From: a virus
Strand: one strand, 5' to 3'
IMG/VR virus record: IMGVR_UViG_3300032561_000105
Location: 1 to 27,135 of that record
Length of the DNA stretch: 27,135 bases
Shown here one piece after another: positions 15,030 through 23,565 of this stretch (within the stretch, counting starts at the first letter, position 1; each line of letters opens with the position of its first letter). The position numbers and the translations under genes are program-made. The notes beneath the pieces were generated by a model. The model worked only from the letters and a program-made list of their open reading frames with translations, was not told the origin of the DNA and made no database searches.

Positions 15030-17159
15030 ATGTCAGATTTTGGATTTGTAGGGCCAAGTTATGAAGCACCTAGTATCTACCAAGATGCTCAAGAGTGTAT
15101 TAACTGGCGTCCAGAAATTGATCCATTGAAATCCCCTGCTAGTGCAACTTCAGCAGCAAGTAGAGGTATTGTAGCTTTATATCCAACACCTGGTTTGCAA
15201 TCATTAATTTTATTACAAAATCAAGCTCAAGTACGAGGCATGAGAACTGTATCAGGTGGCAATTATTTAGTAGCAGTATGTGGCCCTTATGTCTATGTGC
15301 TAACTTCAAACTTTGTACCAACTTTAGTAGGCACATTAAATTCTAATTCTGGCATGGTAGGAATTACTGATAATGGATTAAATGTTTATATAGTTGATGG
15401 TTCATATCGTTATACATGGCGCATATCAAACCCTGCTAGTGCAGTATTCACAGGTTCAATATCAGGTACAACTTTAACTGTTACTTTATTAAAAAGTGGT
15501 AGTATTGGTGTAGGTCAATCATTATTTGGTGTTGGTTTAACTGCTGAAACTGTTATTACTGCTTTAGGTAGTGGTAGTGGTGGCCCAGGTACTTATACAG
15601 TTAATATTTCACAAACTGAAACTTCAGAAGTAATGAATAGTGCTGCTGTAGCTGCAACATTAACTGGATCAATATCAGGTACAACTTTAACTGTTACATC
15701 AGTAACAGGAACATTATATCCAGGTCAAACAATACAAGGTATTGGAGTAACGGCAGGCACGATTATTACCACATTAGGGAGCGGTACTGTTCTAAGTCAA
15801 ACAATTACTGCTGGTGGCACAGGTTATAACGTAAATGATGTAATTACAGTTTTAGGTGGTGTATATGGTACAACGCCAGCAACTTATGTAGTAAGTACAG
15901 TTTCAGCAGGGGTAGTAACAGGTCTAACAATGACTAATGCAGGTGCTTATACTTCATTACCTACTAATCCTGTTTCTACATCATGTAGTGGTGCAGGAAT
16001 AAACTTAACATTAACACTTACTTTTGGTACAGGTTCTGGTGGTACAGGTAATTATGTAGTTAGTGCTTCACAAACAGTAGCATCAGAAACATTATATGCG
16101 CTTAACTTTAGCGTATTGCCTAATTCTGATGGTGCATTTAGTGGAGCTACTTCAGTAGATATTGTAGATAATTATTTTATTTATAATAAACCTAATACTC
16201 AACAATGGGGAGCAACTAATCCTTTATCTCCTATTAGTCAGCCTTTAAGTTTTTCATCTAAAGATGGCGCACCTGATAATCTTGTTACATTAATTGTCGA
16301 TCATAGAGAAGTTTATTTATTAGGTGAAACTTCTTCAGAAGTATGGGTAGATGTAGGTACATTCCCTTTTGCTTTTCAACGCATACCTGGCACATCAACA
16401 CAACATGGAATTGCTGCAAAATCTTCAGTATCACGTTTAGGCAATTCTTTTGCTTATGTTTCAAGAAATCAACGTGGGCAATCTGAAATTATGCAAATGA
16501 ATGGTTATATACCACAACGCATATCTACTCATGCTGTAGAAAATACTTTAGTTAATCAATATGTAGGTGATGCAATAGCTTGGACATATCAATTAGAAGG
16601 ACATGAGTGTTATGTTGTAAGTTTTCCTACTATTAATTTGACTTGGGTATATGATATTACAACAGGTATGTGGCATAAATGGTTAGCAACTGATCCATTA
16701 ACTGGTCAATACGATATGTACACAGGTTGTTGTAGTGCGGTATTTCAAGGATTAGTTGTAGTAGGTGATTATGCAGATGGGCATATTTATAAACTTGATC
16801 CTGATACATATACAGATGATGGTGTAGAAATTAGACGATTAAGAAGATGCCCTCATTTAGTTACAGATTTACAAAGACAATACTTTGATGAATTACAAAT
16901 ACAGTTTCAACCTGGTGTTGGTAATATTGTAGATCCAGGCTCTGATCCTCAAGCTATGTTAAGATGGTCAAATGATGGCGGTAGTACATGGTCAAATGAA
17001 CATTGGACAACTATTGGTAAAATAGGTCGTTATAAAAACAGAGCTATATGGCGCAGATTAGGTATGGCACGAGATAGAGTATTTGAAGTAGTTGTAACAG
17101 ACCCTATTAAGGCTGTTATTATTTCAGCTAATCTTAAGGCTTCAGAAGGTGAGAGTTAA
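15030..17159 (+). CDS. Tail hub / packaged DNA stabilisation protein, P22 gp10-like, with inserted beta domains
   Basis: A 709-residue protein, next to gp4 as in P22. The start (MSDFGFVGPSYEAPSIYQDA, then QECINWRPEID) and the later regions SVDIVDNYFIYNKPNTQQWG, LLGETSSEVWVDVGTFPFAF and RYKNRAIWRRLGMARDRVFE fit gp10-like hub proteins, which form the beta-propeller ring under gp4. P22 gp10 has 472 residues. Residues about 140-357 are extra: copy A of a beta domain (140-205), then copy B (211-357), which is itself split by a different domain at about 254-331 (TITAGGTGYNVNDVITVLGG ...). Removing them leaves about 490 residues, near the P22 length. Copies A and B share a 29-nt exact DNA repeat, so the duplication looks recent. 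AAGGAAAG lies before the ATG. Confidence 0.83.
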   Translation: MSDFGFVGPSYEAPSIYQDAQECINWRPEIDPLKSPASATSAASRGIVALYPTPGLQSLILLQNQAQVRGMRTVSGGNYLVAVCGPYVYVLTSNFVPTLVGTLNSNSGMVGITDNGLNVYIVDGSYRYTWRISNPASAVFTGSISGTTLTVTLLKSGSIGVGQSLFGVGLTAETVITALGSGSGGPGTYTVNISQTETSEVMNSAAVAATLTGSISGTTLTVTSVTGTLYPGQTIQGIGVTAGTIITTLGSGTVLSQTITAGGTGYNVNDVITVLGGVYGTTPATYVVSTVSAGVVTGLTMTNAGAYTSLPTNPVSTSCSGAGINLTLTLTFGTGSGGTGNYVVSASQTVASETLYALNFSVLPNSDGAFSGATSVDIVDNYFIYNKPNTQQWGATNPLSPISQPLSFSSKDGAPDNLVTLIVDHREVYLLGETSSEVWVDVGTFPFAFQRIPGTSTQHGIAAKSSVSRLGNSFAYVSRNQRGQSEIMQMNGYIPQRISTHAVENTLVNQYVGDAIAWTYQLEGHECYVVSFPTINLTWVYDITTGMWHKWLATDPLTGQYDMYTGCCSAVFQGLVVVGDYADGHIYKLDPDTYTDDGVEIRRLRRCPHLVTDLQRQYFDELQIQFQPGVGNIVDPGSDPQAMLRWSNDGGSTWSNEHWTTIGKIGRYKNRAIWRRLGMARDRVFEVVVTDPIKAVIISANLKASEGES
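15456..15697 (+). repeat. 29-nt exact direct repeat marking a duplicated beta domain
   Basis: Identical 29-nt copies occur at 15456-15484 and 15669-15697, 213 bp apart (71 codons, in frame). Each encodes the start of the beta domain (S-I-S-G-T-T-L-T-V-T). Downstream the two domain copies have diverged. The repeat is within the gp10-like gene. Confidence 0.85.
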
Positions 17160-17161
17160 TT

Positions 17162-17398
17162 ATGGCTAATGGAATATATGGCACCAGTCAGACTAATCCT
17201 TACCCTCAAACTGAATTTTTAGATGCTCAGACTAAAAGGCCTTCTCGTGCATGGCAACAGTTTTTTCTTAACTTGTTAAACTTTACTAGCGCACCTACAG
17301 CAACAACAGGTACAGCTAATCTACCTGCAAAGCCTGTAGGTTTTATTAATATATCAGTAGCAGGTAAACCTTATAAGGTGCCGTACTATAATCAATGA
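17162..17398 (+). CDS. Small tail-hub-adjacent protein in the gp26 position
   Basis: A 78-residue protein (MANGIYGTSQTNPYPQTEFL) with the pattern FLDAQTKRPSRAWQQFFLNL (19-38) and the end PAKPVGFINISVAGKPYKVP, then YYNQ. Small proteins with 'F-L-D-x-x-T-x-R-P-S-x-A-W-x-x-F-F-x-x-L' are common after tail-hub genes of phages. P22 has its tail needle gp26 at this place, but this protein lacks the long coiled coil of a needle, so I do not call it gp26. It could be a short plug or an assembly factor. Its stop overlaps the next start by four bases (ATGA). Confidence 0.6.
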   Translation: MANGIYGTSQTNPYPQTEFLDAQTKRPSRAWQQFFLNLLNFTSAPTATTGTANLPAKPVGFINISVAGKPYKVPYYNQ

Positions 17399-17766
17399 TT
17401 AATAGAGCTATTATTTTAATTTATAATTCTGTTAAAGATAGAGTAGATTTAACATTAGAGCAATTTGCTGAAGCATTAAAAGATTGGAACTTTGTAGAGT
17501 TAGAGCATGACGGCAAGTTATATGGTGTAGTAATGATAAAAGATAACGAGCTTCATGTTAGTTTTGATGGTGTACCTAAATTTAGTATTAGAAAACATAT
17601 TAAAGAAACAATAGGCAAAGTAATAGAAAAGTATGGTTATGCAGTAACAGTCGTTACTAAAGGTAATAAAAAAGGATTAAACTTTTGCAAACGCTTTGGT
17701 TTTGTTGTAATAAATGAAGATCAAAGTAATATATATATGAAATGTGATAGGTGCCATTATGTTTAA
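17395..17766 (+). CDS. P22 gp14-like protein with GNAT-like fold
   Basis: A 123-residue protein in the position of P22 gene 14. It shows a GNAT-like pattern: a strand-turn-strand with HDGKLYGVVMIKDNELHVSF (about 39-58), a helix with RKHIKETIGKVIEKYGYA, and the end GNKKGLNFCKRFGFVVINED (about 91-110), in which 'N-x-x-G-x-x-F-x-x-R-x-G-F' is typical of acetyltransferase C-terminal halves. Phage proteins of this sort (DUF2824/gp14 type) are linked to head assembly, and I cannot tell whether it acetylates anything. The usual acetyl-CoA loop (R/Q-x-x-G-x-G/A) is not clear. It overlaps its neighbours by 4 and 8 nt. Confidence 0.6.
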   Translation: MINRAIILIYNSVKDRVDLTLEQFAEALKDWNFVELEHDGKLYGVVMIKDNELHVSFDGVPKFSIRKHIKETIGKVIEKYGYAVTVVTKGNKKGLNFCKRFGFVVINEDQSNIYMKCDRCHYV

Positions 17767-18550
17767 TAATAAATTTAATAGAGTATGTCCACACCCAGGC
17801 TATAACGATCCAGTATCGGCTGCTTTAAGTGTAGGTGGTAGTTTGATTAGTGGGGCTATTAGTGGTAATGCTGCTCAAGATGCTGCTAATACACAAGCTC
17901 AAGCAGGTGCGGCAGCGCAACAACAATTATTAGGCATAGGTCAAAATGTTTCAGGTATGTACACACCATACCAACAAACTGGTCAATTAGGATTAAATAA
18001 TCTTAATCAAATGGCTAATTCTGGCTACTTAACTAATCAATTTAATAATCAAGATTTAAATGCAAACATGGCACCTAATTATGCGTTTCAGTTAGGGCAA
18101 GGTCAGCAAGGTAATTTAGCTCAAGCTAATGCTACTGGTGGATTAGTTGGTGGTAATGCCATGCAAGGTTTACAAGCATTTACACAAAATTATGCAGGCA
18201 ACGCTTATCAAAACGCATTTAACAACTATCAAACACAAAGAACTAATATATATAATCAAAATGCAGGATTAGCAGGTATTGGGCAAAATGCAGTAACAGG
18301 TTCAGCTAATGCTCAACTAGGTGTAGGTACTCAAATATCTAATATTACTCAAGGTATTGGTAATGCTCAAGCAGCAGGTACTATTGGGGCAGCAAATGCG
18401 TATAGTGGTGCTTTAGGTAATGCAGGCAATACAGCAGCGTTATATGGAATATTAGGTAATCAAGCTAATGCTGTTACTAATAATGCTAGTCTTTCTGGTG
18501 GATATAGTTCTGTACCAGGTAGCTCAGGCGTAAGTATGTTTACAAGTTAA
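17759..18550 (+). CDS. DNA ejection protein, P22 gp7-like
   Basis: A 263-residue protein, low in charge and rich in Gly, Ala, Asn and Gln. The start shows SAALSVGGSLISGAISGNAA (membrane-prone, with G-x-x-x-G), then AQAGAAAQQQLLGIG and MYTPYQQTGQLGLNNLNQM, a layout typical of gp7-like injection proteins ('...L-x-P-Y-x-x-x-G-x-x-A-L-x-x-L'). It is packed inside the head and expelled first to help build the DNA conduit across the envelope. ATG at 17759 is preferred over GTG at 17744. The frame overlaps the gp14-like gene by 8 nt. Order with the next two genes matches P22 gp7-gp20-gp16. Confidence 0.75.
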   Translation: MFNNKFNRVCPHPGYNDPVSAALSVGGSLISGAISGNAAQDAANTQAQAGAAAQQQLLGIGQNVSGMYTPYQQTGQLGLNNLNQMANSGYLTNQFNNQDLNANMAPNYAFQLGQGQQGNLAQANATGGLVGGNAMQGLQAFTQNYAGNAYQNAFNNYQTQRTNIYNQNAGLAGIGQNAVTGSANAQLGVGTQISNITQGIGNAQAAGTIGAANAYSGALGNAGNTAALYGILGNQANAVTNNASLSGGYSSVPGSSGVSMFTS

Positions 18551-18560
18551 GGATATAATC

Positions 18561-19949
18561 ATGGCAGGCTTAGACTCAAGCATATATGGCAACTTAAAAC
18601 CACCAGCTCAAATGTCGCTAGGCGATATTATGGGACTTGCTCGTGGCGCACAAGCCTATCAACAAGCTAATATTATTAATCCATTAGCTGCTAGGCAACA
18701 AGAAGCTGAAACTAATGTATCAGAGCAAACAGCAGAACCTAGAATATCAGAAGCAAAATCAACTGCTACTAAATTGCAAATAGAAGCTGACAAAGCAGGA
18801 GTTGATCTTAAGCAACATTATTCCAATGTTGGTAGAAGTCTTATGGGTAGTTTTGTAACTGATCCTGATTTTGTTCAAGGCAATAGTAATGCTATGGTTG
18901 AAAAAATTAAAGGTGCAAAAGATTATGCTAAAAATGTTTTAGGGCTTCCTGATGATGTTTTAAGTTCAGCAGATCAATTAATTGAAATGGCAAAAACTAA
19001 TCCTAAACAAGCATATCAAGGAATTAAAAATGGCGTTACTGCTTCACAAGCAGCATCTACACAACAAAATCTTATTACACCACAAGCAAGTTCTAATATT
19101 TATGGTCAAGCAACAGGAGTTAATCCTGCTACTGGAGAAATGGGAACGCTTGGTGCTGGCAATACTGATGTTAATCCAAAAAGTACTTTAGGGACTTACT
19201 CTACTGATGTTTATGGTAATAAAGTATTTATTCCTAATACACCACAAGGGGGAGTTGGAACGCCTCAAGTACCAGGCGCACCTACAACAGGGAATCAACC
19301 AACAATGGCTATTCCACCTGGTGAAACACCAGATACAATGAAGTATGTTACTGACTTACGTAATAAATCTAATTTCAATGCTGGAACAGTAAGAGTACAA
19401 CAAGATAATGCTAATCAAATTATTAAATTAGCGGATGAAACTAATACAGGTGTTGGTGCAAGTATATTAAAAAATCTTGGTGGGGGCTTTGCTGGCATAC
19501 CTTGGACTTCTGATAATGCTGCTAACTTTGATAAGTTAGGTCATTATATTGCTTCAACTTCAATACAATTAGCACAACAGGCTGGATTAGGTACTGATTC
19601 AGGGAGAGATTTACAAGCGCAGGCTTCAGGCAGTACTAACTTTACTAAAGAAAGTTTAAAATCTGTAGCTAGAACTAATAGAGCTTTATCTAGTGGGGTT
19701 GATTTATTTAATCGTGGAATTGAAAATTCAATACAAAGAACAGGTAGTCCATTTGCTGCTCGTGATTTTCAAAATGAATGGTCGAAAACTGCTGATGTTA
19801 ATTCATTAAGACTGTATGATGCGCTTAATAATCATGATAACGCTGCTATTAGAGATGTTGTTAAAAGTGTAGGTGGCCCTAAATCTCAAGGTTATAAAGA
19901 TTTAACTGCTCGTATGGCAAAAATGAAACAATTAATACAAGGTCAATAA
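18561..19949 (+). CDS. DNA ejection protein, P22 gp20 position
   Basis: A 462-residue protein, near the length of P22 gp20 (471). The N-terminal part (MAGLDSSIYGNLKPPAQMSL, then LARGAQAYQQANIINPLAAR) and a long helical stretch (about 45-150) suggest an internal head protein. A Pro/Gly/Thr-rich linker follows at about 175-260, then a C-terminal helical domain (NQIIKLADETNTGVGASILK ... FQNEWSKTADVNSLRLYDAL). There are no catalytic motifs. Assignment to the ejection set is from position between gp7-like and transglycosylase genes, size and composition. AAGGATATAATC precedes its ATG; the next gene starts 1 nt after its stop. Confidence 0.7.
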   Translation: MAGLDSSIYGNLKPPAQMSLGDIMGLARGAQAYQQANIINPLAARQQEAETNVSEQTAEPRISEAKSTATKLQIEADKAGVDLKQHYSNVGRSLMGSFVTDPDFVQGNSNAMVEKIKGAKDYAKNVLGLPDDVLSSADQLIEMAKTNPKQAYQGIKNGVTASQAASTQQNLITPQASSNIYGQATGVNPATGEMGTLGAGNTDVNPKSTLGTYSTDVYGNKVFIPNTPQGGVGTPQVPGAPTTGNQPTMAIPPGETPDTMKYVTDLRNKSNFNAGTVRVQQDNANQIIKLADETNTGVGASILKNLGGGFAGIPWTSDNAANFDKLGHYIASTSIQLAQQAGLGTDSGRDLQAQASGSTNFTKESLKSVARTNRALSSGVDLFNRGIENSIQRTGSPFAARDFQNEWSKTADVNSLRLYDALNNHDNAAIRDVVKSVGGPKSQGYKDLTARMAKMKQLIQGQ

Positions 19950-19950
19950 A

Positions 19951-22581
19951 ATGGATGATCTACAGAATTTAGGTGCTGATAATGTTGATAGTCAGGTTAA
20001 TAGTGCTTTAGGATATAGTCCTAAAAAAGCAGTTCAATCAACTACACCTAAATATTCTGACTTTGATGTTAATAAAACTTATGGAACACCTGCTAAATTA
20101 TTAGACAATCTTAATCAAACAGAAAGTTCTGGTAATCCATATGCTGTTAATAAAGAATCTAAAGCTTTAGGTGGTTATCAATTTTTGCCTGAAAATGTTG
20201 CAGATTTAAATAAAAATGGTGCTGTATTTAATGTTTTTAAAGATAAAGAAGCTCGTGCTGCTGCTGATTATCAAATACAACAATATGTTAAACAAAATGG
20301 TGGTGATTATACAAAAGCCATGATGCAATATGGTGGTTTTAAAAAAGCTGACCCTACAGCATATTTATCTAAAGTATTAAGTGGTGTTGATTTAGGCAAA
20401 CAACAACCACAAGTACAACAAGCATCATCTAATGATCCTTTAAACAATTTATCAGGTGGTAGTATAGATTTAGCGGTACAAGGTGCTTTAAATGAAGGTA
20501 AAAATGTACCACCACCTAAGCCTGTTAAAGTATTTAACCCTGATGCTGATATACCTACTGATGTTATAACTACTCCTACAGCAGCTAATGTTCAATCTAC
20601 AGCACAACAAACATCAAATTTACCAAACTATAAAATGACATTACAAAATATTAATGTTGGTAAAAATAATGTAGCACCTACACCTACAGTTGTTCCTGAT
20701 TATCAAAAAGCAATTAACGCTGTTAATACTACTAATGCAGGTGATATTGAACAAAAATATGTTACTCCAGCAGTAGAAGCAGGATTAACTTTAGCTACTG
20801 GGGCAACTACAGGATTGTTAAGTGGGATTATTTCAACGCTTACCCCTGCTTCTAAACAATACATTGATGCAGAACGTAAAGCATGGCAAGCACAAAATCC
20901 AAATGAACCATATAATAAATTTGAACAAGCATTTTTAAAAGGTGTTCAAGCAGGTACTTTACAACCTAAATCTGAAGGTGGTAAACAAGCTGTATCTGCT
21001 ATTAGTGATGTTTTGTCTACATTACCTCCTACATTACCTGGTGAATTAGGTGCTTTAGGTGCTGAAAGAGAAGCTACTGCTGGTGTAGCTAAAACTTTAC
21101 AAGATCAATTTGTATCTAAGAAAACACCAACACCTAAAATAGAACCTACTATTGGTGGTGTTGCTAGTGCTGGTGCTGCTGCTACATCACATGAAGCTGC
21201 AATTAATGAAGCATTATCATCAGCATCACCTAGAGTTCAATCAGCATTTACAAATGAAGCTCCATCAAATATAAATTTAGATTCTTTAAATACACGTAAG
21301 CAATTTGATAAGTTTGATATGCAACCTACTGAAGGTGAAGCATTACAAGATATTTCTAAAATGTCTGATGAATGGAATGATCGTACTATTGACCCTGAGT
21401 TACAGCATAGGTTTGAAGAAAGAAACCCTAAATTAATAGAGGCTTTTGACAAACTTACTGAATCAGCAGCACCAGATATTTACGAAAAAAACCCAGTAAA
21501 ATTAGCTGATCAAATATTAACTAAATTAAAAAATGATGATGATGCTAGAGTATTAGACATAACAAATAAATATCAACGAGCTAATGAAGTTTTAGGAACT
21601 GGTGAAAGTCCTATTGATGTTGGTGCATTAAAAGATAATATTGATGCTGCACTAAAGAAAGCTCAGAGAACTAGATATGTACCTGAAGAATTAAAAGCAG
21701 ATTTAAATGATGCTCTTTCTAAAGGATATTTAACACCTGAAGAATATGAAAATTTTAGAACTGATACTGCTTTAATTGCAAGGACATCAAAACCTTTACA
21801 AGCAAAAGCAGCTTCAATTATTAGACAACAATTAGAAAATGTACCATTAAAAGGTGAGTTTGCACAATATAAGCCTTTATTTGATGAAGCTAGAAAAGCT
21901 GTAGCTGATAGAAAAAATTTGATTGATAGCAATCCTGCATATAAAGTAGCTATTAGTGATACAAGAACACCAGAAGAAGCATTGACATTACCACACCCAG
22001 CTTCTGCGACATTTTTAGACAAGAATGTAACTGGTAAAGGTGTTTCTCAAGTCAATGTGCAAAGATTAGTAGACCAATTAGGGCAAGGTTCTGTAGAGCA
22101 TCAAGCATTACAAGCAGCAGTAATTCAAGATTTAAAACAAAAATCAGGAGTTATTAATAATCAAGGTAATGTAAGTCAAAAAACTTTAAATGCTCAAATA
22201 CAAAAAGAATTAGGTTCAAAGCTAGATACAATACATGGACAACAACTCGCTAATGATATTAGAGATTTAGGTGAAGTTGCTAGAAAGTCAGAACATATTA
22301 GAGGTGGTGCTGGCTTTGCTAACACAAGTAATACTGAGTCAGTTAGAAAAAGAGGTGCATTAGGAGCTACTAAAGATTTTATTACTGCTGCTGCTGCAAA
22401 GGGTTTAGAAGGTAGCGTTAATCTAAAAACTTATGGCATAGGCGGTACACTTATAAAAAATATGTATCAAAGTAATAAAGAAGCAAAAGCATTAGCAGCA
22501 GCAGAAGCAGAAAGACAAGCGTTATCTAAAAGACGATTAGGCGCAACCGCTGGTGCGCTACTTAGTGATATAGGAAAATAA
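19951..22581 (+). CDS. Ejection protein with N-terminal lytic transglycosylase domain, gp16 position
   Basis: An 876-residue protein. Residues about 47-145 resemble a soluble lytic transglycosylase/lysozyme-like domain: LDNLNQTESSGNPYAVNKES (51-70) with the probable catalytic Glu at 58, then ALGGYQFLPENVADLNKNG and AMMQYGGFKKADPTAYLSKV. This would open peptidoglycan during DNA entry. A linker leads to a hydrophobic Gly/Ala-rich segment (about 274-296: VEAGLTLATGATTGLLSGII) that could enter a membrane, and the rest is long charged helix with a Lys/Arg/Ala-rich end. P22 gp16 (609 residues) occupies this position but lacks an obvious SLT domain, so this is an enlarged, enzyme-carrying version. 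AAGG precedes the ATG. Confidence 0.77.
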   Translation: MDDLQNLGADNVDSQVNSALGYSPKKAVQSTTPKYSDFDVNKTYGTPAKLLDNLNQTESSGNPYAVNKESKALGGYQFLPENVADLNKNGAVFNVFKDKEARAAADYQIQQYVKQNGGDYTKAMMQYGGFKKADPTAYLSKVLSGVDLGKQQPQVQQASSNDPLNNLSGGSIDLAVQGALNEGKNVPPPKPVKVFNPDADIPTDVITTPTAANVQSTAQQTSNLPNYKMTLQNINVGKNNVAPTPTVVPDYQKAINAVNTTNAGDIEQKYVTPAVEAGLTLATGATTGLLSGIISTLTPASKQYIDAERKAWQAQNPNEPYNKFEQAFLKGVQAGTLQPKSEGGKQAVSAISDVLSTLPPTLPGELGALGAEREATAGVAKTLQDQFVSKKTPTPKIEPTIGGVASAGAAATSHEAAINEALSSASPRVQSAFTNEAPSNINLDSLNTRKQFDKFDMQPTEGEALQDISKMSDEWNDRTIDPELQHRFEERNPKLIEAFDKLTESAAPDIYEKNPVKLADQILTKLKNDDDARVLDITNKYQRANEVLGTGESPIDVGALKDNIDAALKKAQRTRYVPEELKADLNDALSKGYLTPEEYENFRTDTALIARTSKPLQAKAASIIRQQLENVPLKGEFAQYKPLFDEARKAVADRKNLIDSNPAYKVAISDTRTPEEALTLPHPASATFLDKNVTGKGVSQVNVQRLVDQLGQGSVEHQALQAAVIQDLKQKSGVINNQGNVSQKTLNAQIQKELGSKLDTIHGQQLANDIRDLGEVARKSEHIRGGAGFANTSNTESVRKRGALGATKDFITAAAAKGLEGSVNLKTYGIGGTLIKNMYQSNKEAKALAAAEAERQALSKRRLGATAGALLSDIGK

Positions 22582-22582
22582 T

Positions 22583-23332
22583 ATGAGTGTAAATTTATCC
22601 CCCATAGGTAATGGAATTAACTTCCTAACCAATACTGGTCTACCTCTCGCTGGTGGGTTACTTTACACCTATCAAGCAGGGTCTAGTACACCTCTAACGA
22701 CTTATACGACTATTAATGGCACAATAGCTAATACTAACCCTATTGTATTAGGTACAGATGGTAGATTGCCTAGCGAAATGTGGTTAACTTATGGTTACTT
22801 TTATAAATTTGTGCTTGAAGATGCTAATAGCAATCTTATAGCAAGTTACGATAATATTTATGGAATATTAGGTACTGTACCTGCTACTTCTTCAGCATTT
22901 ACCACGGGTATGATTTTATTATGGTCAGGTGCAATTGGTTCAATACCTAGTGGCTTTTACTTATGTAATGGATCTAATGGCACACCTGATTTACGAGATC
23001 GTTTTATTGTAGGTGCAGGTAGTTCTTATTCAGTAGCGCAAACAGGCGGTAGTGCTGATGCAATTGTAGTAAGTCATACACATACTGCAACTTCAGTAGT
23101 AACAGATCCAGGTCATAGCCATGTGCAAACGCTATCAGGTGGTGCTGGGGCATATACAGGTTATGTTGGAACTTCTGGGCAAGCATGGACTACTACAGGT
23201 ATTGGCCCTTGGAGTACAGCAACAGCCGTAACAGGCATTACAGTAGCAACAACCAACGTAGCAGCAGGTATCGCAGGTACTGGTGCTAACAATCCTCTTT
23301 ACTACGCTTTAGCTTATATAATGGCCGCATAA
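22583..23332 (+). CDS. Short tail fibre / collar-domain protein
   Basis: A 249-residue protein with two recognisable parts. Residues about 12-97 contain NFLTNTGLPLAGGLLYTYQA, then NPIVLGTDGRLPSEMWLTYG and YKFVLEDANSNLIASYDNI, a virion attachment module widespread in podovirus fibres. Residues about 107-165 (GMILLWSGAIGSIPSGFYLC, then GTPDLRDRFIVGAG) form a phage collar domain as in T4 gp12-like short fibres. Repeated H-T-H/H-S-H pairs follow (VVSHTHTATSV, DPGHSHVQT), which may bind metal as in collar-domain fibres, and NNPLYYALAYIMAA closes the protein. It probably acts as a second receptor-binding or baseplate-like fibre. The stop overlaps the next start by one base. Confidence 0.8.
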   Translation: MSVNLSPIGNGINFLTNTGLPLAGGLLYTYQAGSSTPLTTYTTINGTIANTNPIVLGTDGRLPSEMWLTYGYFYKFVLEDANSNLIASYDNIYGILGTVPATSSAFTTGMILLWSGAIGSIPSGFYLCNGSNGTPDLRDRFIVGAGSSYSVAQTGGSADAIVVSHTHTATSVVTDPGHSHVQTLSGGAGAYTGYVGTSGQAWTTTGIGPWSTATAVTGITVATTNVAAGIAGTGANNPLYYALAYIMAA

Positions 23333-23565
23333 TGGATAACCAATTATTAATTGATATTATTTTAGGTGCTGTAATGTCAGTCATAGGCTGGTTTGCCAGA
23401 GTTTTATGGTATGCAGTAGCAGAATTAAAAAGAGATTTGTCTAAACTTCGTGAAGAAGTAGTACGTGAATTTGTACCACGAATTGATTATCGTGAAGATA
23501 TGCGAGATGTTAAAGCTATGCTAGAAAAGATTTTTGATAAAATAGATAAAAAAGTTGATAAGTAA
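23332..23565 (+). CDS. Small membrane-anchored coiled-coil protein
   Basis: A 77-residue protein with one membrane segment at about 4-27 (LLIDIILGAVMSVIGWFARV), followed by a charged amphipathic helix (AELKRDLSKLREEVVREFVP, then DYREDMRDVKAMLEKIFDKI). This layout, and the recurring 'Y-V-P-R/K-x-x-[FY]-R-E-D-x-R-x-[VL]' motif, is frequent in lysis regions of phages. It could be a holin, an antiholin or a lysis accessory protein. Starts and stops overlap on both sides (TAATG), so it belongs to the lysis transcript. Confidence 0.6.
   Translation: MDNQLLIDIILGAVMSVIGWFARVLWYAVAELKRDLSKLREEVVREFVPRIDYREDMRDVKAMLEKIFDKIDKKVDK

Noticed and set aside
17744-17758. GTG start for the gp7-like protein
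   Set aside because: It adds only five residues; ATG at 17759 is the better codon and gives the usual small overlap with the gene before.
21663-22022. 119-codon minus-strand frame inside the large ejection protein gene
   Set aside because: Antisense shadow of a helical Lys/Ala/Glu-rich coding region; no ribosome binding site and no recognisable motif.
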